This document shows, piece by piece, positions 1 through 7,979 of a DNA stretch of 64,000 nucleotides. The DNA is taken from positions 167,322 through 231,321 of the forward strand of contig NZ_KZ984536.1 of assembly GCF_003574395.1 (NCBI RefSeq), written 5' to 3'. Each line of letters starts with the position of its first letter. Position 1 is the stretch's first letter. The position numbers were made by a program, and so were the translations under genes. A model generated the notes under the pieces. It saw only the letters and a program-made list of their open reading frames with translations. It did not search any database and was not told where the DNA came from. The stretch comes from Tabrizicola thermarum (GTDB lineage Bacteria > Pseudomonadota > Alphaproteobacteria > Rhodobacterales > Rhodobacteraceae).

Positions 1-590
1 ATCTCGGCCATCGCGGCCGAGGTCGTGCCCATCATCGTCCGCCCTGCCGTGTCAAAGCTCATCGTGCCGCACCAGGGCATGTCGGCCCGCAGCGCCGCAT
101 CGGCTGCCGCCCGGTATTCCTCGGGCGCCGAGATCGTCTCGACCCACAGGACATCCGCGCCCCCCTCCTTCAGCGCCTCGGCCTGTTCGTGGAAGATTTC
201 CACCGCCAGCGCATGGGTCAGCGTGCCCATCGGCTCGAAGATCTCGCCCGTCGGGCCCATCGAGCCTGCAACGACCACCGCTCGCCCGGCCTTGTCGGCG
301 ATCTCGCGGGCCAGTTCGGCGCCGACGCGGTTCAGCTCGCGCACCCGGCCTTGCGCATTGTGCAGCTTCAGCCGCGCCGCGTTGCCGCCGAACGTATTGG
401 TGAGGAACAGGTCCGACCCGGCCGCGACGGCATCGCCATACAATTTGCGGATGTTTTCCGGCTTTTCGACGTTCCAGAACTCCGGCGGCTCACCCGAGGA
501 CAGGCCCATGTTGAACAGGTTGGTCCCGGTTGCGCCATCCGCCATGATCCAGTCACGGGCGGCAAGCATCCGGGTCAGCGCGTCGGTCAT
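1..590 (-). CDS. bmt: betaine-homocysteine S-methyltransferase, N-terminal part (cut by window edge)
   Basis: Reading leftwards, the product opens with a homocysteine S-methyltransferase N-terminus: an ADGATGTNLF block, then LTNTFGGNAARL, then GSMGPTGEIFEPMG. These are hallmarks of the pfam S-methyl_trans TIM barrel, most like the betaine-homocysteine enzyme that remethylates homocysteine to methionine. About 196 residues are present. The C-terminal zinc-binding cysteines lie beyond the left edge. I chose the ATG at 590 because AAGGA sits 8 bases before it. The in-frame ATG at 599 touches that same sequence and is too close. The gene lies 12 bases downstream of the MprF-like gene on the same strand, so the two may be cotranscribed. 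Family assignment is firm; betaine as methyl donor rather than another is inferred. Confidence 0.85.
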   Translation of the reverse strand, partial: MTDALTRMLAARDWIMADGATGTNLFNMGLSSGEPPEFWNVEKPENIRKLYGDAVAAGSDLFLTNTFGGNAARLKLHNAQGRVRELNRVGAELAREIADKAGRAVVVAGSMGPTGEIFEPMGTLTHALAVEIFHEQAEALKEGGADVLWVETISAPEEYRAAADAALRADMPWCGTMSFDTAGRTMMGTTSAAMAE

Positions 591-602
591 TTCGGGCATC
601 CT

Positions 603-2462
603 TCAGGCCTGCATATCCCCCTCCCTCTGCCATGGGTTGCGGCGATAGGCAATTTCATATTCCTCATCATGACCGGTGGTCCGCCTCATGCTGGCAAGCT
701 CTCGCGGATGGCAGACGCGGCGCCAGATCTCGGCCCCGACGATCGCAAGGGCGGGATAGGACGGTGCTGCGATGTAAAGACGCTGCCAGCGCGGCGCGAA
801 GCCGGACTTGAACTGGTCCAGCCCGCGCATCGCTTCGCCCGCAAGGCGCCGCCCCAACCGCGCGATCGGGCCGGTCTCCCCGCCCCGCGCCCCGATCGGG
901 ACGGCGGCCAGCGACAGATGCTGCACCCCCTTCTCCCGCGCCGCGACAAGGGCTGCCAGGATCATTGCCTGCGCCGTGCCTTCGGGGGCTGTGGGCCCGG
1001 GGCGCAACAGGTCCAGCGTCCAGACCTGATCCGGCCCGATTCGGGTCGCATGAAAGCTGACAAAGCCCACCACCTCGCCACCCGCGCGGGCCACGACGAC
1101 GACCTGGCCCGCCAGATAGTCCGGGTCGAAACGCCCCATGGCAAAGCCGCGCTCCTTCCCGCGCGCCCGGATCCAGGCTGCGTTGAGCCGGCCCAGCGCA
1201 GCCCAGTCCGGCCGAGGCTCCACCGCAGCGGTCACACCCGCCGCCTCGGCCCGCCGCAGCTTGCGCCTGAGGCCCGCGCGCGCCGGGACGTCCAGCCGGA
1301 ACGCCATCGGGCAAAGCCAGGCCTCGCGCGCCACGGGAAGCACCCGCAGCCCCGCCCGCCGCGCCGCAACCGCCTGTCGACCGGACAGCTTGTACAGGAC
1401 CGGCCAGCGCCCTTCCTCCCGCGCCGCGCGGCAAAAGCGCGCAAGGTCCGCCACTGCCGACAGCGCGACCAGCCCATGTGCCGTCCGCCCGCCGACAAAG
1501 CCTTGCGGATGCGCGAAAAGCTCGCCCTGCGCGACAAGTCCCGCCTCGGCGATCTGCGGCGGCGGCACCGGGGCGCGCCGGGGCGCCCCGCGCGGCCCCG
1601 TGGCCGCCAGCAGCGCCACCCCGGCCCCGATCAGCGCGGGCAGGGCATAGGCGATCGCCCGCCAGGCCACCACAGCCGCCAGCAGCCCCGCCTGCGGCTC
1701 CCCCGGCAACAGCGCCAGAAGGACAATCTCGAACGCGCCCAGACCGGCAGGCGAGCCCGAGACCAGCCCCGCGCCCAAGGCCAGCAGGAACGCCGGCAGA
1801 AACACCGTCAGCGCCGGATCGCCCGGGATCAGCAGCCACAAGGCCACCCCCGCGGCCAGACAGTCGACCGCCGCCAGGGACAGAAGCCGCCCGATGGTGA
1901 AAAGATTCGGCACCCAGACTCGCCCCAGCGCCAGGGCCGCGCCCAGACCAAGGACCACCGCCGCCAGCCCCACAGGTGCAAGCCCGGCGAAAGGCGCATC
2001 GGGCAGAGCCAGAAGACAGACCGAGGCGAGCACCGTCCAGGCCATCAGGAACGACGCCGCCACCAGCACCGACAGCCGCATCGCGGCCATCAACCCCAGC
2101 TCCGGCAGCATCCGCCAGCGCACCAGCGCGCCGCTGACCACGCCCAGACCCACGGTCTGGCCGATGGCAATCGCCGCGACCCCCGCCCGAGCGGCGCGGC
2201 CGGGATCGACCCCGGTCAGAAGATGCCGGTGCCAGGCCCGGTCATACCCCGCCACGGCCCAGAAGCTGACCCCGGTGGCCAGCATCGCCAGGATCACCGG
2301 CAGCACCCCGATCCCGCCCAGCGCCGACAGGACCAGCTGCGGATCGACCGCCTGCACCCTTTGCGCCAGCAGCCCCAGGAACAGCGCGCCAAGGCCCGCC
2401 GTCCCGGCCAGCCGCTGATAAAGCCTTGGGCGCACGGCCCCCGCCAGTCCCTGTCGCCGCAC
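603..2462 (-). CDS. MprF-like membrane protein: flippase-type membrane part plus DUF2156 aminoacyl-lipid synthase domain
   Basis: A 619-residue protein with two parts. Residues about 15-300 hold roughly eight hydrophobic segments, including a glycine-rich SGSPAGLGAFE loop typical of the UPF0104/MprF membrane region. Residues about 310-600 match the soluble GNAT-like DUF2156 domain that transfers an amino acid from aminoacyl-tRNA to phosphatidylglycerol (blocks LYKLSGRQAV, FRLDVPARAGLRRKLRRAE, LDQFKSGFAPRW). It is shorter than the classical ~840-residue MprF because the membrane part is reduced. It starts at GTG 2462, with GGAGG seven bases upstream. In Gram-negative bacteria such proteins make lysyl- or alanyl-phosphatidylglycerol in the inner membrane, affecting acid and cationic-peptide tolerance. 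Which amino acid is used cannot be told from the sequence. Confidence 0.85.
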   Translation of the reverse strand: MRRQGLAGAVRPRLYQRLAGTAGLGALFLGLLAQRVQAVDPQLVLSALGGIGVLPVILAMLATGVSFWAVAGYDRAWHRHLLTGVDPGRAARAGVAAIAIGQTVGLGVVSGALVRWRMLPELGLMAAMRLSVLVAASFLMAWTVLASVCLLALPDAPFAGLAPVGLAAVVLGLGAALALGRVWVPNLFTIGRLLSLAAVDCLAAGVALWLLIPGDPALTVFLPAFLLALGAGLVSGSPAGLGAFEIVLLALLPGEPQAGLLAAVVAWRAIAYALPALIGAGVALLAATGPRGAPRRAPVPPPQIAEAGLVAQGELFAHPQGFVGGRTAHGLVALSAVADLARFCRAAREEGRWPVLYKLSGRQAVAARRAGLRVLPVAREAWLCPMAFRLDVPARAGLRRKLRRAEAAGVTAAVEPRPDWAALGRLNAAWIRARGKERGFAMGRFDPDYLAGQVVVVARAGGEVVGFVSFHATRIGPDQVWTLDLLRPGPTAPEGTAQAMILAALVAAREKGVQHLSLAAVPIGARGGETGPIARLGRRLAGEAMRGLDQFKSGFAPRWQRLYIAAPSYPALAIVGAEIWRRVCHPRELASMRRTTGHDEEYEIAYRRNPWQREGDMQA

Positions 2463-2540
2463 GCCGTCGCCTCCGCCTGTCCAAGGGGGACAGGCTGCAC
2501 CGGCAGGGCTGGAGATCGGGTTAACGTTTCAAATGCGCAC

Positions 2541-2570
2541 AAAAAAGCGCGGCCCCCGCAAGGACCGCGC
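2541..2570 (-). terminator. Rho-independent terminator of the ATPase zeta gene
   Basis: Read on the minus strand: a GC-rich stem of nine pairs (one G-U) around a six-base loop, followed by six T residues. It starts 23 bases after the stop codon of the zeta-subunit gene and before the MprF-like gene. The two genes are therefore probably separate transcripts. Confidence 0.8.
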
Positions 2571-2593
2571 CCGGTGCCCGCGCTGCGACGGGA

Positions 2594-2908
2594 TCAGATC
2601 TCGGCCAGAAGCTGCGCCTTGGCGACCGGCAGCAGTTCCTTCATCTTGGCGCGAACCTCATCGGCGCTGGCCTTGCCCGCAAGATCGGCCACGACCTTGC
2701 GCACCACATCCTCGTCGCCCGCTTCCTCGAAATCGGCGCTGACCACTTCCAGCGCATAGGCGGCGGCATCCGCCTCGGACTTGCCCATCAGCTCTGCCGC
2801 CCAAAGCCCGAGCAGCTTGTTGCGCCGCGCCTCGGCCCGGAACTGCATCTCGCTGTCATGGGCGAACTTGGCCTCGAAGGCAGTCTCGCGATCGTCGAAC
2901 GTGGTCAT
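2594..2908 (-). CDS. F1F0-ATPase inhibitor subunit zeta (DUF1476)
   Basis: A 104-residue acidic, mostly helical protein opening MTTFDDRETAFEAKFAHD and continuing with a RRNKLLGLWAAELMG block. This is the DUF1476 family, whose Paracoccus denitrificans member is the zeta subunit: it inserts its N-terminus into F1 and blocks ATP hydrolysis. The length matches the family. The ATG at 2908 is chosen over an in-frame ATG four codons upstream because GGGGGAG precedes it at short spacing and because family proteins begin MTTFDD. It diverges from purC, as commonly seen in Rhodobacteraceae, and has its own terminator downstream. Confidence 0.93.
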   Translation of the reverse strand: MTTFDDRETAFEAKFAHDSEMQFRAEARRNKLLGLWAAELMGKSEADAAAYALEVVSADFEEAGDEDVVRKVVADLAGKASADEVRAKMKELLPVAKAQLLAEI

Positions 2909-3098
2909 GGGCTCCCCCAACAGTCATGGATATCCGGTCTGGCCTGCCTTTCCATATGCCCATCCCGCCCCGTCGCCGCAAGCCCCCTTGGCGCCTTTGG
3001 CCGCTCGCGCCTTGCGGGTATTGGCCCCTTGGACTATAGGCAATTTAAAGCGGCTTGAAGGATTGCCCTTCCGCCCACATCCCCGGACGAAGTGAACC

Positions 3099-3851
3099 AT
3101 GGCACGGCGCAAGAAGGTCTACGAAGGCAAGGCCAAGATCCTGTATGAAGGGCCCGAGCCCGGCACCCTTGTCCAGTATTTCAAGGACGACAGCAGCTCT
3201 TCGGTGGCCGTGCCCTCGACGCTGGAAGGCAAGGGCGTGCTGAACAACCGGCTGTCCGAATTCTTCATGTCCGGGCTGAACCAGATCGGCGTGCCGACGC
3301 ATTTCATCCGCCGGCTGAACATGCGCGAACAGCTGGTCCGCATGGCCGAGATCATCCCGCTGGAAATCGTCGTGCGCAACTTCGCCGCAGGGCCCCTGTC
3401 CGCGCGCCTCGGCATCCCGGAAGGCACGCAGCTGCCGCGCCCGATCGTCGAATACTACTTCAAGGACGAAAAGCTGAACCTGCCCCTCGTGGCCGAGGAG
3501 CACATCGTCGCCTTCGGCTGGGCCAACCAGCAGGATCTGGACGACATCGTGGCCCTCGCGCTGCGCGTCAACGACTTCCTGTCCGGCGTGATGATGGGCG
3601 TGGGCATCCGGCTGGCCGATTTCCGGATCGAGGTCGGGCGGATCTGGGAAGGCGACTTCATGCGCCTGATCGTGGCGGACGAGATCAGCCCCGACAGCTG
3701 CCGTCTGTGGGACATGCGCCAGCCCGAACGGCCCGACGGCACGATCCCCGACCCCCAGCCGATGGGCGATGTCTATACCGAACTTGCCCGGCGCCTTGGC
3801 GTCCTGCCCTCGAACGTCACCCACACGATGAAGCCCACGCTCATCAACTGA
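3099..3851 (+). CDS. purC: phosphoribosylaminoimidazole-succinocarboxamide synthase (SAICAR synthase)
   Basis: A 250-residue protein that condenses CAIR with aspartate using ATP in de novo purine synthesis. Visible family blocks are the N-terminal [11 protein letters not shown] nucleotide-binding strand pair, [15 protein letters not shown], and [20 protein letters not shown]. Length is normal. purS follows 71 bases downstream on the same strand, so they probably form one transcript. purQ, usually close by, is 11 kb away on the other strand here. The 190-base gap upstream, shared with the divergent ATPase zeta gene, must hold both promoters. Confidence 0.97.
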   Translation: MARRKKVYEGKAKILYEGPEPGTLVQYFKDDSSSSVAVPSTLEGKGVLNNRLSEFFMSGLNQIGVPTHFIRRLNMREQLVRMAEIIPLEIVVRNFAAGPLSARLGIPEGTQLPRPIVEYYFKDEKLNLPLVAEEHIVAFGWANQQDLDDIVALALRVNDFLSGVMMGVGIRLADFRIEVGRIWEGDFMRLIVADEISPDSCRLWDMRQPERPDGTIPDPQPMGDVYTELARRLGVLPSNVTHTMKPTLIN

Positions 3852-3922
3852 GCCGCGCCCCTTGTCCCCTGTCCGGGCCTTGGATATGGACCGGACAGCC
3901 CAGGAATACCGGAGACCACCCG

Positions 3923-4162
3923 ATGAAAGCCCGCGTCACCGTCATGCTCAAGACCGGCGTTCTCGATCCGCAGGGCGAGGCCGTGCGGCACGCGCTGGGA
4001 TCCCTGGGCTTTGCCGGAGTGAACGGTGTGCGGCAGGGCAAGGTGATCGAACTGGACCTGGCCGAAACCGATGCCGCGAAGGCCGAGGCCGAAGTGAAGG
4101 CGATGTGCGAGAAGCTGCTCGCCAACACTGTCATCGAAAGCTACCGGGTCGAACTCCTTTGA
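3923..4162 (+). CDS. purS: phosphoribosylformylglycinamidine synthase subunit PurS
   Basis: A 79-residue protein opening MKARVTVMLKTGVLDPQG and containing the GVRQGKVIELDL strand, typical of PurS. PurS is the small subunit that bridges PurL and the glutaminase PurQ in the three-part FGAM synthase. Start ATG 3923 has GGAGA seven bases upstream. The reading frame is open further upstream but lacks a better start. Immediately after the stop lies a pair of palindromes shared with the end of the convergent P450 gene. Confidence 0.95.
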   Translation: MKARVTVMLKTGVLDPQGEAVRHALGSLGFAGVNGVRQGKVIELDLAETDAAKAEAEVKAMCEKLLANTVIESYRVELL

Positions 4163-4167
4163 CCGAT

Positions 4168-4230
4168 GGTGGGCGATACCGCCCACCCTACAGAGAGTCC
4201 CGCGCAGGGTGGGCAATCTGCCCACCCTGC
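4168..4230. repeat. pair of GGGTGGGC-type extragenic palindromes
   Basis: Two hairpins follow each other. The first (4168-4187) is an 8-base inverted repeat around a 4-base loop. The second (4204-4230) is a perfect 12-base inverted repeat around a 3-base loop. Both are built on the same GGTGGGC/GCCCACC core. The first ends one base before the P450 stop codon. The second lies inside the P450 reading frame and encodes part of its C-terminal tail. They could also terminate purS transcription, although no T-run follows. Confidence 0.8.
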
Positions 4231-5552
4231 CGATTTGTCACCCGCAACCAGATCCCGTCCTTCGCCCGCACTGTCAGATGCGCCACAGGCACGGGAACCC
4301 GCTCCGGCAAAGCCTCGAACCGGAACGCCCGCACCAGATGCGCCAGCATGAGCGTGCCCTCCAGCATGGCAAACCCCGCCCCCGGGCACACCCTGGGGCC
4401 CCGCGAGAACGGCAGATAGCCCCCCTGCGGCACCTCCCCCGCCCAGCGGTCGGGGTCGAAGGCATCCGGCCTTTCCCACAACCTTTCATGCCGGTGCAGA
4501 TGCCAGGGGCTGATCACCACCTGCGCGCCCAGCCGCACCTTGCGCCCCCGGAACTCCTCCGGCCGCGCCGTCTCGCGCACCAGCATCGGCACCGGCGGGT
4601 ACAGCCGCAGCGCCTCGCGGAACACATCCCGAGTGAACCGCAATGACCCCACAACCCCGAACTCCGGCCGCAATGCCGCCGCCTCTGCCGCCACCCGCTC
4701 CTGCACCTCGGGATGCGTCGCCAGCAGATACAGCGCCCAGCCCAGGGCCGAGGCGCTCGTCTCATGCCCCGCCAGGAAGAAGATCGCCACCTGATCGACC
4801 ATCTCTGCCGTCCCGAACGGCATCCCGGTCACCGGATCCGGCGTCGTCATGATCTTCGTCGCCAGATCGGCAGGAGCCCGCCCCTCGGCGATCGCCACCG
4901 CCCGCTCCGCCGTCAGCCCCTCGATCAACCCCCGGATCGCCCGGGCCGACCGCCTCGTCGCCCCCCGGTGCAGCCGTGGCACCCACGCGGGCAACCGCAG
5001 GAAAGCCCCCAGGTTCAGGATCGGAGCACTCCGCTGGTAGGCCCGGAACTCATGGAACACCGCCTGCGCCACCCGGTCCTCGATCGGGATGGAAAACAGC
5101 GTGCGGAAGATCACATCCGCCGCCGCATGGCTGGCGGCCAGCTCCACTTCGACCTCTCCGGTCTCCATCCGCGCCACCGCCGCCTCGGATGCGGCCCAGA
5201 TGGCCGGGAAACTGTCCTTCACCCGACCGCCTTCGAACGCCGGGTCGATGATGCGCCGCTGGCGCAGCCACTCCTCGCCGTTGGTCACAAAGACCGACCG
5301 GCCCAGCAGGGGCCGCAGGCCCTCGGTCACCCGGTCCGACTTCGGGAAATCCCCCGGCCGCTCGTCCAGCACCCGCCGCACCAGCGCGGGATCGTTGCAC
5401 AGATAGCTGCGGAAGAACGGCGTGCGGAACTCGGCCATCCAGGCCCGGTAGAGCCGCGCCGGCTGCGCCGAAAGGATGTCGCGCCGGAACGCCCGCAGAT
5501 GCCCCCAGAGAGACACCCTCTCAGCCCGCGAGTCCGGCTTGGGCGGCGTCAT
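4188..5552 (-). CDS. cytochrome P450
   Basis: A 454-residue P450 monooxygenase. The oxygen-activating I-helix motif AGHETSA, the ExxR motif in EALRLYPP and the haem loop FSRGPRVCPG (ligand about Cys389) are intact. Sequence style resembles CYP4/CYP102-like long-chain substrate P450s more than small bacterial terpene hydroxylases, but the substrate cannot be assigned. There is no membrane anchor. The last 13 or so codons run through a GGGTGGGC palindrome, so the C-terminal tail is probably acquired. Its start overlaps the stop of the upstream alpha/beta hydrolase gene by four bases (ATGA), so the two are translationally coupled. Redox partners are not visible in the window. Confidence 0.93.
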   Translation of the reverse strand: MTPPKPDSRAERVSLWGHLRAFRRDILSAQPARLYRAWMAEFRTPFFRSYLCNDPALVRRVLDERPGDFPKSDRVTEGLRPLLGRSVFVTNGEEWLRQRRIIDPAFEGGRVKDSFPAIWAASEAAVARMETGEVEVELAASHAAADVIFRTLFSIPIEDRVAQAVFHEFRAYQRSAPILNLGAFLRLPAWVPRLHRGATRRSARAIRGLIEGLTAERAVAIAEGRAPADLATKIMTTPDPVTGMPFGTAEMVDQVAIFFLAGHETSASALGWALYLLATHPEVQERVAAEAAALRPEFGVVGSLRFTRDVFREALRLYPPVPMLVRETARPEEFRGRKVRLGAQVVISPWHLHRHERLWERPDAFDPDRWAGEVPQGGYLPFSRGPRVCPGAGFAMLEGTLMLAHLVRAFRFEALPERVPVPVAHLTVRAKDGIWLRVTNRQGGQIAHPARDSL

Positions 5553-6766
5553 GCCACGTCCCGGAACGGCGACAGCGGCGTGACGATCCGGCTGGCCGAG
5601 GGCTTGCGCCCCGCGAACCGCTCACCCAGCGTCAAGGGCCCCGCCGTGATGCGGAAATAATCGTAATCCCCCGGTCGATCAAAGGCGCAGAGATACTGGA
5701 AATGCAGCCGGAAATACCGCCGCCGCAGCGCCCGCCACCGCTCGGGGCTCAGCGTCCGCGTGAAGGCCGCCGACAGGATCAGCGGCCAGCGCTGGCCCGG
5801 CGGAGCGACCCCGCTCACCGCCACCGGATCGCACAGCGCAAAGCTGCACCCGTCGCCGGGGGCCGAGACATCCACCCAGGTCAGCTCCTCGCGCGTGGAC
5901 AGATAGGCCAGGTCCCCCCGCAACCGCCCGGCCCCCGGCAGGAAGGACACCATCGGCACCGCCTGCCCCAGCGACAGGAACCCCAGCGCCGGACCCTGCG
6001 GCACGCCGTCCCGGATCAGGTCGGCCAGCACCGACACCCCCAGATGCACGCCCGAGGAATGGCCGACGACCAGCACCTCGTCCACGCCGCTTGCCAGGGC
6101 CGCCCGCAGCCGCTGGACGAAGGCGCGCAGCCGCTCTTCCAGCGCCGCCGGATAGGCCCCGCCCTCGCCCGCGGTGAACGCATAGTCGTGCATCAGGTAA
6201 TAGACGAACAGCCGGTGATCCAGCCGCCGGAATGCCTCCAGCACCAGCCAGACGACCGCTGCCGCAAGCCCCCAGCCCATCCCCCGGGGCAGACCCGACC
6301 CCAGCCAGACCACGATACCGCCCGCCACCAGCGCCAGCGCCGCCTGCACCACCAGCAGCACCGCGGGATACAGCGCCGCGATCATCGGCCCCTTGCGCAA
6401 CCGGATCAGCCGCCGCAACGCGCCCGAGGCGGCGTAGACCCAGGCCGTCCGCGCCAGCTGGACATAGGTGCCAGCGATGCCCCGCCGCATCGAGCCCTTG
6501 ACCAGATCCGCCCAGACCAGCACCTCCACCTCGGCCTCGACGGCCCGCCCCTCGATCTCGGCGGTGACGGTCCAGCCGTAGGCTTCGCCCTGGCGCGGCT
6601 GCAACCCGATCCGATAGCCCGAGATCGCCGCCTGCGCCGCGCCCTCGGTCCGATACAGCTCGCGATAGCGGCGCGGCGGGAACGGGTCATAGCCCGGGAT
6701 GTACAGGACATGCCGCCGGAAGACCTCTGCCCCGCCCGTGCTGTCGCTTGCTGTCGCCACGCCCAT
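5549..6766 (-). CDS. membrane-anchored alpha/beta-hydrolase-like protein of unknown substrate
   Basis: A 405-residue protein. The N-terminal block HVLYIPGYDPF resembles the oxyanion strand of lipases. Two adjacent hydrophobic segments lie at about residues 130-155 and 163-177. VLVVGHSSGVHLG follows, with a GxSxG elbow whose nucleophile would be about Ser237. These features fit an esterase or lipase anchored in the inner membrane. The catalytic Asp and His are not certain by eye. It overlaps the P450 start by four bases, so a joint role, for example oxidation and hydrolysis of a fatty substrate, is plausible but unproven. I do not recognise a named family. Confidence 0.7.
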   Translation of the reverse strand: MGVATASDSTGGAEVFRRHVLYIPGYDPFPPRRYRELYRTEGAAQAAISGYRIGLQPRQGEAYGWTVTAEIEGRAVEAEVEVLVWADLVKGSMRRGIAGTYVQLARTAWVYAASGALRRLIRLRKGPMIAALYPAVLLVVQAALALVAGGIVVWLGSGLPRGMGWGLAAAVVWLVLEAFRRLDHRLFVYYLMHDYAFTAGEGGAYPAALEERLRAFVQRLRAALASGVDEVLVVGHSSGVHLGVSVLADLIRDGVPQGPALGFLSLGQAVPMVSFLPGAGRLRGDLAYLSTREELTWVDVSAPGDGCSFALCDPVAVSGVAPPGQRWPLILSAAFTRTLSPERWRALRRRYFRLHFQYLCAFDRPGDYDYFRITAGPLTLGERFAGRKPSASRIVTPLSPFRDVA

Positions 6767-6830
6767 CCCGTCCCTCTGCCGCCGCCACCTTAACGGCAGG
6801 TAAGCGTCAGGGGAACCACGCGCCGAACGG

Positions 6831-7586
6831 TCAGCCCGGCAGCGGCAGACCCAGAACCTGATAGGTTTCCAGCATCCAGTAGCTGAAGTCCGAAAAGGCC
6901 CCGGTCAGAAGGGCCAGGCCGACCAGGACCAGCAGGCCCCCCATCAGCCGCTCGACCAACTTCATGTGCCGCTTCAGCTTTGCCATCAACGACATTGAAT
7001 GTTCGATGAAAATCGCCGCCAGCAGGAAGGGCAGCCCCAGACCCAGCGCATAGACCCCCAGCAAAAGCGTGCCCCGCTCCATGCTGCCTTCCTGCGCGGC
7101 CAGCGACAGGATTGCGCCCAGCTGCGGGCCGATGCAGGGCGTCCAGCCGAAGGCAAAGGCCAGGCCCAGCAGATAGGCGCCGAACGCCGACCCGCCGCGG
7201 TCGCCCGCATTCATCCGAATGTCGCGGTCCAGGATCGGGATGCGATACAGACCCAGGAAATGCAGCCCGAAGGCGATGATGAGCAGACCGGACACCCGCC
7301 CCAGAAGCACCTGATTGTCCAGCACGAAGCTGCCGAAGGCCGAGGCGGTGAACCCCAGCAGCAGGAAGATCGTCGACAGCCCCATCACGAAGAACAGCGC
7401 AGGCAGGATCACCCGGTGCCGGTCCACCCCGTCGCGCATGTCGCCGACCGAGATGCCCCCCATATAGGCCAGATAGGGCGGCACGATGGGCAGGACGCAA
7501 GGCGACAGGAAGGACAGCACGCCCGCCACCAGCGCGACCAGCATCGCGGGCAGAAGGGCAGCGTCGATGATCTCGATTCCGAACAT
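6831..7586 (-). CDS. ccdA: thiol:disulfide interchange protein CcdA
   Basis: A 251-residue, six-helix inner-membrane protein. Its two conserved cysteines lie in SPCVLPIVPPY (Cys30) and WTPCIGPQ (Cys151). They carry electrons from cytoplasmic thioredoxin to periplasmic thioredoxin-like proteins needed for cytochrome c maturation. Length and spacing are normal for the short CcdA form. It diverges from the TusA-like gene across a 112-base gap. The 64 bases towards the hydrolase gene show no clear terminator. Confidence 0.93.
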   Translation of the reverse strand: MFGIEIIDAALLPAMLVALVAGVLSFLSPCVLPIVPPYLAYMGGISVGDMRDGVDRHRVILPALFFVMGLSTIFLLLGFTASAFGSFVLDNQVLLGRVSGLLIIAFGLHFLGLYRIPILDRDIRMNAGDRGGSAFGAYLLGLAFAFGWTPCIGPQLGAILSLAAQEGSMERGTLLLGVYALGLGLPFLLAAIFIEHSMSLMAKLKRHMKLVERLMGGLLVLVGLALLTGAFSDFSYWMLETYQVLGLPLPG

Positions 7587-7698
7587 GTCCCGTCCCAGAT
7601 AGCGGCTTTCCCGGCCTTCGTCACCGGGTCAACCCGTCACATCGCCGTGGCAGGGTTGTAACCTTGCCCCGCTGCCCTGCCCCGGCTACACCGCCCGC

Positions 7699-7929
7699 AT
7701 GACGGATTGGGACGAGATGGTGGATTGCGAGGGGCTTCTCTGCCCGCTCCCCGTGCTGCGCGCACGGAAGCGGCTTCTGTCGCTTGCCCCCGGCACGGTG
7801 CTCTGCGTCCGTGCGACCGATGCCATGGCCGGGATCGACCTGCCGCATTTCTGCGCCGAAGCCGGTCACGCCTATCTCGGGTCGTCCAGCGAAGGGGCCG
7901 TGACGCTGCACCTGATCCGTCGCGGCTGA
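7699..7929 (+). CDS. TusA-like sulfurtransferase
   Basis: A 76-residue protein of the TusA/SirA/YeeD fold. The catalytic cysteine lies in the CPxP motif LLCPLPVLRARK (Cys15), followed by the usual acidic-to-basic helix and a final two-strand segment. Such proteins pass persulfide sulfur to tRNA-thiolation, molybdenum-cofactor or sulfur-oxidation partners. Which pathway applies is not shown by the context: ccdA diverges upstream and rne converges downstream. A hairpin terminator follows the stop codon. Confidence 0.88.
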   Translation: MTDWDEMVDCEGLLCPLPVLRARKRLLSLAPGTVLCVRATDAMAGIDLPHFCAEAGHAYLGSSSEGAVTLHLIRRG

Positions 7930-7936
7930 ACGCAAG

Positions 7937-7958
7937 ACGGGCGGCCGAAGCCGCCCGT
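7937..7958. terminator. hairpin between convergent tusA-like gene and rne
   Basis: A perfect nine-base inverted repeat closes a CGAA tetraloop, eight bases after the TusA stop and 22 bases beyond the rne stop. It lacks a strong T-run on either strand. It probably works as a bidirectional terminator or a 3'-end stabiliser. Confidence 0.6.
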
Positions 7959-7979
7959 TCCGCAATCCTGCGCACCGCC

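Noticed and set aside
189-2759. 856-codon plus-strand frame across the MprF-like gene
   Set aside because: Arg/Pro/Gln-rich nonsense opposite a well-supported membrane protein gene, and it spans a terminator.
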